A stretch of 64,000 nucleotides of DNA from positions 1-64,000 of the forward strand of contig CAAGCB010000029.1 of NCBI GenBank assembly GCA_900768185.1, read 5' to 3'. Below the pieces are notes generated by a model. That model had not been told where the DNA came from. It did not search any database and saw only the letters and a program-made list of their open reading frames with translations. The stretch comes from Alphaproteobacteria bacterium. Its GTDB lineage: Bacteria; Pseudomonadota; Alphaproteobacteria; CAAGCB01; CAG-977. Of the stretch, positions 9,019 through 19,167 are shown piece by piece. Every line of letters begins with the position of its first letter. Position 1 is the first letter of the stretch. Position numbers and translations under genes: made by a program.

Positions 9019-9762
9019 ATGAAAAAACGCGCGGACGCTTTGCTGGTGGAACAGGGGTTGGCTGAAAACGCCGCCAAAGCGGGGGCTTTGATTATGTCGG
9101 GCGCGGTTTTGGCGGGAACGAAGCGAATCGATCACGCGGGCGATTTGTTGAAAGCCGACACCGTTTTGACGGTTAAAGGCAAAGCGTTTCCGTGGGTGTC
9201 GCGCGGCGGGTTGAAGCTGGTCAAAGGGCTGGACGAATCGGGAATTGATCCGGCGGGATTCGTTTGCATTGACGTCGGGTGTTCGACGGGCGGTTTCACC
9301 GACGTTTTGTTGACGCGCGGGGCGGCGAAAGTGTACGCCGTCGATGTCGGTTACGGGCAGTTCGCGCAAAAATTGCGGGTCGATCCGCGCGTGGTCTTGC
9401 TGGAACGCACAAACGCGCGCCATTTGACGGACGAAAAAATTCCCGAAGCCGTCGATTTGATTGTATGCGACGCCAGCTTTATCCGGTTGGAAAACGTGTT
9501 GCCCGCCGCTTTGGGGTTTGCGAAAAAATCGGGCGCGCATCTGATCGCGTTGATCAAACCGCAATTCGAGGTGGAACGCGGACAGGTCGGCGAAAACGGC
9601 GTCGTGCGCGATTCCGAACTGCACCGCGCGGTGTGCGGGCGCGTCCGCGAATGGCTGGATTCGTTGTCGGGGTGGACGGTGCGGGGCGTTTGCCAAAGCC
9701 CGATCAAAGGACCCGAGGGCAACATCGAATTTTTGATTTATGCCGATTATTCGGGCGAATGA
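9019..9762 (+). CDS. tlyA: TlyA family rRNA (cytidine-2'-O)-methyltransferase
   Basis: The 247-residue product has an N-terminal S4 RNA-binding domain (about residues 1-62, starting KKRADALLVEQGLA) and an RrmJ-type methyltransferase domain with the SAM motif DVGCSTGGFTD near residue 80 and KPQFEVE near residue 180. TlyA proteins methylate ribose 2'-OH groups of rRNA; some homologues were also described as haemolysins. Genes for TlyA often follow dxs, as here. Last gene of this operon. Confidence 0.92.
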   Translation: MKKRADALLVEQGLAENAAKAGALIMSGAVLAGTKRIDHAGDLLKADTVLTVKGKAFPWVSRGGLKLVKGLDESGIDPAGFVCIDVGCSTGGFTDVLLTRGAAKVYAVDVGYGQFAQKLRVDPRVVLLERTNARHLTDEKIPEAVDLIVCDASFIRLENVLPAALGFAKKSGAHLIALIKPQFEVERGQVGENGVVRDSELHRAVCGRVREWLDSLSGWTVRGVCQSPIKGPEGNIEFLIYADYSGE

Positions 9763-9840
9763 CACGCGGGATTAACACTTTTCCTTAATCTTTGGACGCT
9801 AAGATGCAAGCCGTATATGTCTGCAAAAGGGATAACGGCG

Positions 9841-12800
9841 ATGCGTGTCTATCGGAAATCGAATTATTTTAAAGCTTGCCTGATGATTTCGACGGCGCTG
9901 ACGGCGGCTGTGTCCGCCCCTGCTTCCCCCGCGCGGGCGGCGGATTTGGTTGTCAATTCCCGAGTGGAGAAAAGCAGAATCGACGACGGAACGAAATATA
10001 TTTTGAACGGCGGCACATGGAACGGAAGCACTTCATGGGCCATCGGCGGCGACGGGTGGGCTGACAACGAATTCGCCTATCCCGACAAAAACAACAGCGC
10101 GTACCCGAATTCAACATTTCCGAACGGCATTTATCAGGCGGACAACGCCGGCATGGTCATTTCGAACGCCACGGGAAAGCCGGAGTTCGAATTCAACGGC
10201 GGCGTGATCTGGGAGGATTCCGCGTACGGGAATTTTCAAGGAAATATGCTGTTGAACAACGGCAAAAGAGTCGGCGGAACGGCGACGGGCGGGGATTTCG
10301 ATATCAACGCGGGCGTGTTCCGAGGCGCGATTGACATACGCAAGGGCAATTTGGTTGATGCCGTTTGGACGGGAATCAAAGAAGGTACGAAGCTCAGTCC
10401 CAAAGAATACGCCATCATGTCCAAAGGCAATTTGAACATTTACGGCGGCGAATTTTACGCGACGGAAAATTCTCAAATCCTGATGAACAAAAGCAACACG
10501 GGGACGATCAACGTCGGCGGCAGCACGCAATGGTGGGTTTCCGCCGGCAAGACGATGACCGTGAACGCAAACGGACACGAAATCAACATCACGGGCGGTC
10601 AGTTCGATCTGGCGGCGGGCGGTACGCTGGCGTTTTCCGGCGGGACGGGTTCCCTGACGAAATCGAATTCGATGCAGTCCTTTAAGGGTAACGGGACTTT
10701 GCAGTTGGATTTTTCGGATTTCAGCATCAATTCGGCGCTGAATTTTGAAAACGGCGGAATAAAGTTCACGGGGGGCATGCTGAGCCTGACCAACGGCGAC
10801 GTGGTCGTGTCGCGTTTCGAAATCGCCGGTTCGGCGCTTCTGGAGATTTCCGAAAAAGCCAGACTGTCCATCAAAAGCGATTTGGTCATCAACGGCAACC
10901 TGTCGGGCGGCGGCGAACTGATTCTGTCGGACAAAGCCAACGCCAAATTCGGCAAGCTGGACAGCTTCGGAACGGTCACGCTGGGATCGGGGACGCTGAC
11001 GTTCACGGGCGCCACTTCAAACGACATTCCCGTATCGCTGGAGGTGCTGAACGGCACGCAAAAGCAGGACAGTGCCGCCGGCATCATTAACGTTAATGCG
11101 AGTATGCGGTTCGGCACGGTCAATCTGGGCTATTCGACCCTGTATCTGAATGAAGGCATGGAAATCGTCGACGCACTGAATTTCGACCACGGCACAATCG
11201 TCTTTAAACAAAACGACAAGTCGCTGACTCTGCAAAGTTCCGCGACGTTGTGGAACACGTCGACCATCGTGACGGATTCTTCGGTCGTCGCGGGCGCGAC
11301 GGAGGGGAAGGTGACGATCAAAGACGGCAAAACGCTGACGTTTGCCGACGAAACGGACGAAAACGGAAACAAAACGGCACCGGACAAGCATTTCGAAAGC
11401 AAGGGGCTGACGGTTTTCATTGAAGACGGGGCGAACGCCGTTTTCACCGCCGAAAAAACGACGTTCAAAACGCTGACGGCGGAAAACGGCAAGGCGTCTG
11501 TCGACAGCGGCGAATTGAACGTCGAAACGGTGCGCGTCGGCGACAAAAATCTGAACGGGGATTTCATCGTCGCTTCGGGCGCGACCGCAAACGTGTCGGA
11601 TACGTTTGACGCGATGGTCGGCGCAACGGTGCAAATCGACGGCACGCTGAACGTCGCCAATTTGAACACGGAGGGACAGACGGACGGCAAGGCGGCGACC
11701 CTGACGGGCGGCGGAACGATCAACGTCACGAAAACGGCGCTTTTGAAGGGCGGCATTTCGGGACTGGGACTGTTGCAGGTCACGGGAACGAACGCCGATA
11801 AGGCGGAGGTCGTCATTAACAGCACCAAATCCAATACGTTGGACAAAATGCGGGTGACATACGGCACCGTCAGCATCAGCAACGGCGAATTGACAATCGA
11901 TTCGCTGGCGATGGACAACGGCGCGATTGAATTGGCGCACGAAAACGCGATTTTGGCTTTGCGCCAATCCCCCAGCAGCGACGGCAGCATTGTCGGAAAA
12001 AACAATTCCATTTCCGGCAAAGGCACGCTGAAACTGCTGAACGACACGTCAATCAGCTTCGGCGGCGGCACTGACGGCACGATTAAATATCTGGGCGGAC
12101 TGAATATCGGCACGGGCACGGCTTCGATCACGTCCGGAACGACGCTGGGCAGCGTCAAGTTTTCAAGCGCGGGCGGCACGCTGAATATTGCTGACGGCGC
12201 GACCCTGACGCTGAGCGACGCCGACGGCGTCAGTTGCACGCGTTCGGACGGTTGCCGCATTCAAACGGGCGCGAACAAACTGGTCGGCGAAGGTACGTTG
12301 AATCTGGTGAACGGCGACGGTTCATCGTTCGGCGGCGAAACGAATATCGCGGCAATCAATTTCGGGGCGGCGAACGGGACGATGACGTTTGATTATTCCG
12401 GAACGTCGGAAGTCAAAACGCTGACCGTGAACGCGGCGGGCGCGAACATCGTCGTGAACGGCGGAAAGCTGAGTTTGACTAACGGCTTCGGCAACGCGAA
12501 TACGACCGTCGGCGGATCGGGAACGCTGGCTTTGGCGGGCGACGGGACGTTTTCAACGGGAACGGGACGGCTGTCCAATCTGGAAATCGGCGCGGGAACG
12601 GTTTCCGTCGGCGGCGATTCCAAATTTATCAACATTACCTACGCGGGCGACGGCGGCGTGCTGGATATCGGCAAAACGGCAAGCGTTTCCGGAAACATTA
12701 CCGTCGGAGAGAAAAATACCGTTTCGGGCGGCGAATTGATCGTCAGTGGAACGAGCGCGTCGGGGAAATTTAAGTCCGGGTTGAAAAAACTGACAAAATT

Positions 12801-15800
12801 GACTGCCGAAAACGGCGCCGTTTTGAACATCGAAACGTCGACGCAGGTCGGCGCGTCCGGCGGCGGATTGAATTTGAAAAACAACGCGGCGGCGATTATC
12901 GCTGCTGATGCCGTTTTGTCCGTCGGCGGCGATTTGGGCGATTCAGCTTCCGATTCGTTCGTTCGGGGCGACGGCACGTTGAGTCTGTCCAACACCGTCC
13001 AAGTTTATTCGTTTTTAGACGGATTGAAAAATCTGACGGTGGCGGGCGGAAACGCTACCCTGCATAAAACGTCGAACGTCGCCGGAAAAGTTTCCGTCGC
13101 GTCCGGCGCGGTGCTGAACTTTGCGGGCGGCGCGATTCAAAACGGGGCGACCATCGGCGGCACCCTGCAAATCAATGCGGACACGACCTTGCCGACGGTT
13201 TCGTTCGAATCGGGCAAGGGTGAATTGGCGATTTCGAAAAACACGACCGTTTTTGTCACCGAAGACATCACCGTCGGATCGGGCAGCAAACTGACGGCTT
13301 TGAACGGCACGGGCGACACGGCGGGGACGTTGCGGCTGGTCGGCAACGCGAACGCGACTTTCGCCATGAACGATTCGGATAATTTCGCCGGACGCGTCAT
13401 CATCGGCGCGGGAACGGCGACGGTCAATACGAACGCGGCGTTCGGCTTGATCGCTTTCAACGACGATCAGGGCGGAACGCTGAACATCGCCGACGGTAAA
13501 ATTTTAACGGTAGGCACGATTACCACCGACGGCGCAAACGCCGTCACGGGCGCGGGAACGCTGAATCTGACAGGGGCGGGATCCGCGTTCAAAGCCCCCT
13601 TGTCCGGATTGGGAACTTTACAGATTTCGGGGGGATCAGCCGAATTTTACAACGATATTCACATCAAAAAGCTGGCGTTCAACAACGGCGGCGAAGTCAA
13701 GTTGGGGAAAGGCATGACGATGACCGTCACCGACATGACGCAGAGCAACACGACAAACGCGGGCGGCGTGTACGGCGACGGGGCTTTTACCGCCGGAACG
13801 GGAAACATTCAATTTTCCACGGGCGGAAAATACCTTGCCAAAGCGACGATCGGGTCGGGGACGCTGAACTTTATCGGCAATTCGAATATCGGATCGTTGA
13901 ATTATTCGGCGGTCACGGGAACGATCAACATCGCCGACAACATCACGGTGTCCGTCGGATCGGACTTTTCCGGCATCGGGATTCTGACGGGCGGGGAAAG
14001 CGCACAGCTGCATCTGTCGGGAAACGCGAACGCCGTGTTTAACAAAGCGATTGATTACAAAGGAAAAATCAGCGCGGACAGCGGGGCTTTGTCCTTTATG
14101 TCAACGACCGGTTTTTCAGAACTGACTTTGGACGGCGCGTCGGCGACGTTCTATGACAAAGCCGATATCGGTCTGGTGTCCGTCAAAGACGGATCGTCCC
14201 TGTTCAAACTGGAGGCGGTCATCGACACGCTGAACATCACGGGAAGCGGTTCCGTCAAATTCAACAGCGCCGCGGCGCTGAGAAAAATGGACGTCGGCGC
14301 GGGGACGGTTGTTTTTGCCAAAGACGCGAGTCTGGAAACGGGCGGTAGCGTCGGAACGACCGACGGCGTCGGAGGCGTTCTGGATCTGGGCGTCAACACG
14401 CTGACGGTCGGTTCGGGCGTTCTGGCTCTGAACGACAATTCACGCTTGAAGCTGACAATTTCCCGCGACGCGACCGATGTCGACGGCAATGTCCAAAGCA
14501 CGGGGTACGGCAAAATCGTGATGTCGTCGGGCAGCAAACTGGATATCCGTTCCAACGTTCTGATGGATTTGAACGTTGATTACGGTTTGCATACGGCAAA
14601 GGACGGATCGGTGTTCCGGCTGGTTTCGGGCGCTCGCACGGGCGAATTCGTTTTCGAAAACAACCGTTACAGTCTGGTCAAGGCGGATTGCGACGCCGGC
14701 ACGGGCATGTGCTATCGGCTGACGCAAACGTCGACGGGCGGCGAAGTCGCTGAAAAGGAATCCGCCAATGAAAATCAAATCACGACGGCGAAAGCTTTTT
14801 TGGACGGCGATCTGTTTTCCGCCGGCACAAAAATTTACAGCGTCGCCGAACATTTGGATTCGCTGTCGCAGTCAACGTCCAAACGCCACGCCTATCTGGG
14901 CGCGCTGACGGCGGTCGCGCCCGACGTTTCGGGGGCGATGACCAATCAACCGATGGTTTTGCATTCCAAAATTTCGGGGACTTTGGCGGGGCGGCTGAAC
15001 GGGCTGATGTCGAATATGGGCGACGCGTCGCCCATGTATCGGGATATTCAGAAAATGTACGGTTACGGTCGTTCCGGCGGATCGCCTTACCGTTCCCGCT
15101 TTATGCGCGCCGAAGACTACTATCGCCGCGCGGGCTATTACGATCTGGAGGACAAACCCGTCACCCGTCAGCGTCCCGCCTACCGCCGCAGCGCCGTTCC
15201 GAACAGTGTTGAAGAAGTCGAAGCGCGCGCCGAACGCAAACGCTGGGCGCAACGCCGTCCGTCCTATTCGACGCCGAAAGAGTTCGGTGCGTGGGCGCAA
15301 ATGTACTACAATACGGCGGAATACCTGTCCACGGGCAAGCCGGACGGATTTTCAAACGACACGAACGGCGTCGCTTTCGGCGCGGACGCGCAGTTGTTCA
15401 ACGTTTTCGCGCTGGGCGTCGGCTATGCCCAAACAACGACGACGGTCGACACGATGCAGCGTTCCACCGATATTGACGGCAGTTCGTACTTTGTCTACGG
15501 CATGTACAAACCGTCCGACTGGTTCGTCAGCGGCATTCTGAACATGACGAGCATGACGTACGAGGAAACCAAAGATCTGTCCGGCATGACGCTGAAAGAC
15601 AGCTATGACGGTTCGTCGATCGGGGCGACGCTGATGTTCGGCAAAGATTTGAAAACATGGACGCCGTCCGTCGGGGTGCGCTACGTTTCCGCCGATCGCG
15701 ACGCGCACACGGACGAAATCGGTCAGGAAATCGGATCCGTTTCCGCAAAATCGACGACGTTTGTTTTTGAAGCCAGATCCGAAGCCGACTTCGCCAAGGG

Positions 15801-16065
15801 CGTCAATTCGCAGTGGCACAGGGAACTGAGCGCCGCGCTGACCTACGATCTGTCGTCGTCGTCCGAAAGCGCGACCGTCCGTCTGCCCAACGGCAGCGGC
15901 TACACCGTCAAAGGCGAATCGATGGATCCCGTCGGCGTTGAACTGGGGGCGTCGCTGGCGTTTGTGTACGGCGAACACGTCGACGTTTCCGCGGGCTACA
16001 ATCTGGAATGGCGTCCCGACTATCTGTCGCACACGGTTATGGCGACGTTCAGATATTCGTTCTGA
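9841..16065 (+). CDS. large autotransporter (type Va secretion) with beta-helix passenger
   Basis: About 2074 residues. A signal peptide ends at ARA-AD (about residue 34). A very long Gly/Thr/Asn-rich passenger follows with dozens of beta-strand units such as GTLNIADGATLTLS, as in autotransporter-associated beta-helix repeats. About 75 residues rich in Arg and Tyr (near residues 1738-1812) precede the C-terminal beta-barrel (from EFGAWAQMYYN, about residue 1815) that ends in FRYSF with the terminal aromatic residue required for outer-membrane insertion. ATG 9841 is preferred over ATG 9817 because AAAAGGGA lies 8 bases upstream. Function probably adhesion or surface coat; not determinable. A terminator follows, so it is monocistronic. 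Confidence 0.92.
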   Translation: MRVYRKSNYFKACLMISTALTAAVSAPASPARAADLVVNSRVEKSRIDDGTKYILNGGTWNGSTSWAIGGDGWADNEFAYPDKNNSAYPNSTFPNGIYQADNAGMVISNATGKPEFEFNGGVIWEDSAYGNFQGNMLLNNGKRVGGTATGGDFDINAGVFRGAIDIRKGNLVDAVWTGIKEGTKLSPKEYAIMSKGNLNIYGGEFYATENSQILMNKSNTGTINVGGSTQWWVSAGKTMTVNANGHEINITGGQFDLAAGGTLAFSGGTGSLTKSNSMQSFKGNGTLQLDFSDFSINSALNFENGGIKFTGGMLSLTNGDVVVSRFEIAGSALLEISEKARLSIKSDLVINGNLSGGGELILSDKANAKFGKLDSFGTVTLGSGTLTFTGATSNDIPVSLEVLNGTQKQDSAAGIINVNASMRFGTVNLGYSTLYLNEGMEIVDALNFDHGTIVFKQNDKSLTLQSSATLWNTSTIVTDSSVVAGATEGKVTIKDGKTLTFADETDENGNKTAPDKHFESKGLTVFIEDGANAVFTAEKTTFKTLTAENGKASVDSGELNVETVRVGDKNLNGDFIVASGATANVSDTFDAMVGATVQIDGTLNVANLNTEGQTDGKAATLTGGGTINVTKTALLKGGISGLGLLQVTGTNADKAEVVINSTKSNTLDKMRVTYGTVSISNGELTIDSLAMDNGAIELAHENAILALRQSPSSDGSIVGKNNSISGKGTLKLLNDTSISFGGGTDGTIKYLGGLNIGTGTASITSGTTLGSVKFSSAGGTLNIADGATLTLSDADGVSCTRSDGCRIQTGANKLVGEGTLNLVNGDGSSFGGETNIAAINFGAANGTMTFDYSGTSEVKTLTVNAAGANIVVNGGKLSLTNGFGNANTTVGGSGTLALAGDGTFSTGTGRLSNLEIGAGTVSVGGDSKFINITYAGDGGVLDIGKTASVSGNITVGEKNTVSGGELIVSGTSASGKFKSGLKKLTKLTAENGAVLNIETSTQVGASGGGLNLKNNAAAIIAADAVLSVGGDLGDSASDSFVRGDGTLSLSNTVQVYSFLDGLKNLTVAGGNATLHKTSNVAGKVSVASGAVLNFAGGAIQNGATIGGTLQINADTTLPTVSFESGKGELAISKNTTVFVTEDITVGSGSKLTALNGTGDTAGTLRLVGNANATFAMNDSDNFAGRVIIGAGTATVNTNAAFGLIAFNDDQGGTLNIADGKILTVGTITTDGANAVTGAGTLNLTGAGSAFKAPLSGLGTLQISGGSAEFYNDIHIKKLAFNNGGEVKLGKGMTMTVTDMTQSNTTNAGGVYGDGAFTAGTGNIQFSTGGKYLAKATIGSGTLNFIGNSNIGSLNYSAVTGTINIADNITVSVGSDFSGIGILTGGESAQLHLSGNANAVFNKAIDYKGKISADSGALSFMSTTGFSELTLDGASATFYDKADIGLVSVKDGSSLFKLEAVIDTLNITGSGSVKFNSAAALRKMDVGAGTVVFAKDASLETGGSVGTTDGVGGVLDLGVNTLTVGSGVLALNDNSRLKLTISRDATDVDGNVQSTGYGKIVMSSGSKLDIRSNVLMDLNVDYGLHTAKDGSVFRLVSGARTGEFVFENNRYSLVKADCDAGTGMCYRLTQTSTGGEVAEKESANENQITTAKAFLDGDLFSAGTKIYSVAEHLDSLSQSTSKRHAYLGALTAVAPDVSGAMTNQPMVLHSKISGTLAGRLNGLMSNMGDASPMYRDIQKMYGYGRSGGSPYRSRFMRAEDYYRRAGYYDLEDKPVTRQRPAYRRSAVPNSVEEVEARAERKRWAQRRPSYSTPKEFGAWAQMYYNTAEYLSTGKPDGFSNDTNGVAFGADAQLFNVFALGVGYAQTTTTVDTMQRSTDIDGSSYFVYGMYKPSDWFVSGILNMTSMTYEETKDLSGMTLKDSYDGSSIGATLMFGKDLKTWTPSVGVRYVSADRDAHTDEIGQEIGSVSAKSTTFVFEARSEADFAKGVNSQWHRELSAALTYDLSSSSESATVRLPNGSGYTVKGESMDPVGVELGASLAFVYGEHVDVSAGYNLEWRPDYLSHTVMATFRYSF

Positions 16066-16085
16066 TATCCGGACGGTGCGACTTG

Positions 16086-16121
16086 AAAAACGCTTTTGCG
16101 ACGGAAGCAAAAGCGTTTTTT
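16086..16121 (+). terminator. Rho-independent terminator of the autotransporter gene
   Basis: Perfect 14-bp stem (16086-16099 with 16107-16120), 7-base loop, ending in a T tract. Confidence 0.85.
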
Positions 16122-16123
16122 GC

Positions 16124-16152
16124 TTGTTTTGGACAAAAAACACGGCTAGTAT
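16124..16152 (+). promoter_or_regulatory. candidate pepN promoter
   Basis: -35 TTGTTT (16124-16129), 17-bp spacer, -10 TAGTAT (16147-16152). Imperfect hexamers, but the only good match between the terminator and pepN. Confidence 0.35.
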
Positions 16153-16194
16153 GGTGGAAATTTAACGAAAACCGAACTGCGGCAGGAACGAAAA

Positions 16195-19044
16195 ATGTCC
16201 GAAAACGAACCCAAAGTCAAATATCTGAAAGATTATAAAAAGCCCGACTATAAAATCGAATCCGTTCATCTGGATTTCGATTTGGACGAGGAAAACACGC
16301 AGGTCGCTTCCACTCTGAAAATCAAAAGCGACTATGACGCGTCGACGGGCGAAGTCAGACCGTTGCGTCTGGACGGCGACGAATTGACGCTGACGGGAAT
16401 CGCCATTGACGGGCGCGCTTTGAAACCCGAGGAGTACACCGTTGACGACAAGGGACTGACGATTTTAAATCCGCCGAAGGAATTCGAACTGTCGATCGGT
16501 ACGGAAATCCACCCGAAAGCCAATACAAAGCTGGAGGGGCTGTATGTGTCGAACGGCATGTTCTGCACCCAATGCGAACCCGAAGGATTCCGCCGCATCA
16601 CCTATTATCCGGATCACCCCGACGTTATGAGCGTCTTTACAACGACTTTGCGCGCGGACAAGGAAAAACTGCCCTGTCTGCTGTCGAACGGCAATCTGGT
16701 CAAAGAGGAAAAAATGCCCGACGGCAGAACGGCGGTAACGTGGAACGATCCGTTCCCCAAACCGTCCTATCTGTTCGCTTTGGTCGGCGGGGATCTGGAC
16801 TATATCAACGACAAATTCGTCACGATGTCCGGTCGCGAAGTCACTTTGGGCGTCTACGCGAACAAGGGGCAGAAAGACAAACTGGACTACACCATGGATT
16901 CGATCAAGCGTTCCATGGCGTGGGACGAAAAGGCGTTCGGACGCGAATACGATCTGGATCTGTTCAATCTGGTCGCCGTTTCCGACTTTAATCAGGGCGC
17001 GATGGAAAACAAAGGGCTGAACATCTTTAACAGCGCTTACGTCATCGCCGACGCCCATACCGCGACGGACGCCGATTACGCGGGGATCGAAGGCGTTGTC
17101 GGGCATGAGTATTTCCATAACTGGTCGGGCGACCGCGTGACCGTCCGCGATTGGTTCAACCTGTCTTTGAAAGAGGGGTTGACCGTCTACCGCGATCAGG
17201 AATTTTCGCGCGACATGCGTTCGCGTTCCGTGAACCGCATCGAAAACGTCGCGTCGCTGCGCGCGGGGCAGTTTGCCGAAGACGCCGGTCCCACCGCTCA
17301 TGCCGTCCGCCCCGAATCGTATGTCGAAATCAACAATTTCTACACGTCGACGATTTATAACAAAGGCGCGGAAATCGTGCGCATGTACGAAAAAATGCTG
17401 GGCAAGGAAAAATTCCGCGAAGCCAACGATCTGCATTTTACGCGCAACGACGGAAAATCCGTCACGATCGACGATTACGCCCAATGTATGGAAGACGTGT
17501 CGGGCAAGGATCTGACGCAATTCAAACGCTGGTATTCGCAGGCGGGAACGCCGTCCGTGTTCGCCGAAGGGAAATACGATGAAAAGGCGCAAACCTATAC
17601 GCTGAAACTGCGTCAGGAAACCAAACCGACGCCGAACCAGCCCGAAAAGCTGCCGTTCGTGATTCCGATGGAAATGGGGTTGCTGGGCAAAGACGGCAAG
17701 GATATGCCTTTGCAGTTGCAGGGTGAAGACAAGGCGCGGGGAACGTCCCGCGTGTTCACGCTGGACAAGGGCGAGGCGACGCTGACGTTCGTCAATGTCA
17801 AGGAAAAACCCGTGCTGTCCGCCAACCGCGACTTTACCGCGCCGATTAACTTTCACATGGATTATTCCGATGCCGAACGCGCGCATTTGATGGCGCACGA
17901 TTCCGATCTGTTCAACCGCTGGGACGCGGCGCAGCAGTACGGCGTGAAAAAAATGCTGGCGATGGTCAAGGATATTCAGGACGGCAAGGAACCCAAAGCG
18001 GACGACGGATATTTGAACGCGTTGGGGTCTTATCTGAAAGATCCGTCTTTGGACAAGGCTTTCGTCGCCAAGGCGCTGGAATTGCCGAGCGAAAAATATA
18101 TCGCCGATCAGATGGACGTCGTTGATGTCGACGCGATCGCCAAGGCGCGCAAAACGGTTTCCGACGCTTTTGTCGCGCGATTCGAAGGCGATCTGGTGCG
18201 CACCTATGACAGTCTGAACGTCGCCAAACCGTTCGAACCCGTCGCGAAAGACGCGGGCGAACGCGCGTTGAAAAATCAGGCGTTGGCTTATCTGGCGTCG
18301 ACGGGAAAACCCGAATACGCCGAACGCGTGAACGCGCAGTACGAACGGGCGAACAACATGACCGACCGTTTCGCCGCGATGAGCGTCGCCGCCGGCATGG
18401 AATCGGGCAAGTCCGTCGTGGACGATTTCTACAATCGTTTTAAAAACGAGGAGCTGGTCGTCAATAAGTGGCTGGGCGTTGTCGCTTCCGAAAGCTTGGA
18501 CGGCGCGAAAAAAGCCGTCGCGCACGAATCGTTTGCAATCACCAATCCGAACAAAGTCCGTTCCGTCATGCGAAAATTTTCCGCCAATCAAACGGCTTTT
18601 CACGCCAAAGACGGTTCGGGGTACGATTTCGTCGCCGATATGACGGTCAAACTGGACGGTTTAAACCCCTTGGTCGCCGCCGATACGGTCAAACCGCTGA
18701 CGGCGTGGCGCAAGTTTGATCCCGAACGTCAGGGAATGATGAAAGCCGCGCTGGAAAAGGTTATGGCAAAGCCGGGGTTGAGCAAAAACGTCTATGAAGT
18801 CGTTTCCAAATCTTTGGGCGATTCCGAATCCAAAAAATCCAAAATTTTGGAAAACAGGGCTAAATTGCAAAAACGAGCCAAAACGGACGCTTTTATGAAA
18901 AACGGTCCTGTCAAAGTGTACGTTTCCGGCGCAAAATCGGGCAGGGAAAACGTTCCCGCGCACGAAGCCGGAAAACAAGCGCGCAAGGACGCCGCCCAAA
19001 ACGCCGCTCAAAACGCCGCGCGCAACAGGGTCTTCGGACGCTGA
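16195..19044 (+). CDS. pepN: aminopeptidase N (M1 family) with extra C-terminal tail
   Basis: PepN removes N-terminal residues from peptides in the cytoplasm, using zinc. Visible: the GAMEN exopeptidase motif (residues 268-272), HEYFH zinc site (304-308) and the third ligand Glu at about 327 (SLKEG). The catalytic and C-terminal helical domains reach about residue 873, where family members normally end. A further ~75 residues are Lys/Ala/Asn-rich and finish in NRVFGR. No signal peptide. AGGAA precedes the ATG. The tail is not part of the known enzyme and its role is unknown. Confidence 0.94.
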   Translation: MSENEPKVKYLKDYKKPDYKIESVHLDFDLDEENTQVASTLKIKSDYDASTGEVRPLRLDGDELTLTGIAIDGRALKPEEYTVDDKGLTILNPPKEFELSIGTEIHPKANTKLEGLYVSNGMFCTQCEPEGFRRITYYPDHPDVMSVFTTTLRADKEKLPCLLSNGNLVKEEKMPDGRTAVTWNDPFPKPSYLFALVGGDLDYINDKFVTMSGREVTLGVYANKGQKDKLDYTMDSIKRSMAWDEKAFGREYDLDLFNLVAVSDFNQGAMENKGLNIFNSAYVIADAHTATDADYAGIEGVVGHEYFHNWSGDRVTVRDWFNLSLKEGLTVYRDQEFSRDMRSRSVNRIENVASLRAGQFAEDAGPTAHAVRPESYVEINNFYTSTIYNKGAEIVRMYEKMLGKEKFREANDLHFTRNDGKSVTIDDYAQCMEDVSGKDLTQFKRWYSQAGTPSVFAEGKYDEKAQTYTLKLRQETKPTPNQPEKLPFVIPMEMGLLGKDGKDMPLQLQGEDKARGTSRVFTLDKGEATLTFVNVKEKPVLSANRDFTAPINFHMDYSDAERAHLMAHDSDLFNRWDAAQQYGVKKMLAMVKDIQDGKEPKADDGYLNALGSYLKDPSLDKAFVAKALELPSEKYIADQMDVVDVDAIAKARKTVSDAFVARFEGDLVRTYDSLNVAKPFEPVAKDAGERALKNQALAYLASTGKPEYAERVNAQYERANNMTDRFAAMSVAAGMESGKSVVDDFYNRFKNEELVVNKWLGVVASESLDGAKKAVAHESFAITNPNKVRSVMRKFSANQTAFHAKDGSGYDFVADMTVKLDGLNPLVAADTVKPLTAWRKFDPERQGMMKAALEKVMAKPGLSKNVYEVVSKSLGDSESKKSKILENRAKLQKRAKTDAFMKNGPVKVYVSGAKSGRENVPAHEAGKQARKDAAQNAAQNAARNRVFGR

Positions 19045-19058
19045 TCGGTTCCGAACAG

Positions 19059-19098
19059 ATAAAACCGTCGGGGATTTTTCTTCGGCGGTTTTATTTAT
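19059..19098 (+). terminator. Rho-independent terminator of pepN
   Basis: 12-bp stem with one mismatch (19059-19070 with 19083-19094), T-rich loop and T-rich 3' side. Confidence 0.6.
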
Positions 19099-19122
19099 TT
19101 TGTGGGCAGGGCGGCGTTTTCT

Positions 19123-19131
19123 TGGTATAAA
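19123..19131 (+). promoter_or_regulatory. extended -10 promoter element
   Basis: TGGTATAAA matches an extended -10 (TGn plus TATAAA, 19126-19131). No clear -35 is present (TGGGCA at 19103-19108, 17 bp away). The same 9-mer precedes the flavodiiron gene at 23861. Confidence 0.45.
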
Positions 19132-19167
19132 TAAGGGAAATCGTCATTGTTTCGAAAGGACTTTGCC

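Noticed and set aside
16465..18603. 712-codon open frame opposite pepN
   Set aside because: Antisense to a gene with full catalytic motifs; composition (His/Arg/Phe-rich) is typical of an antisense frame.
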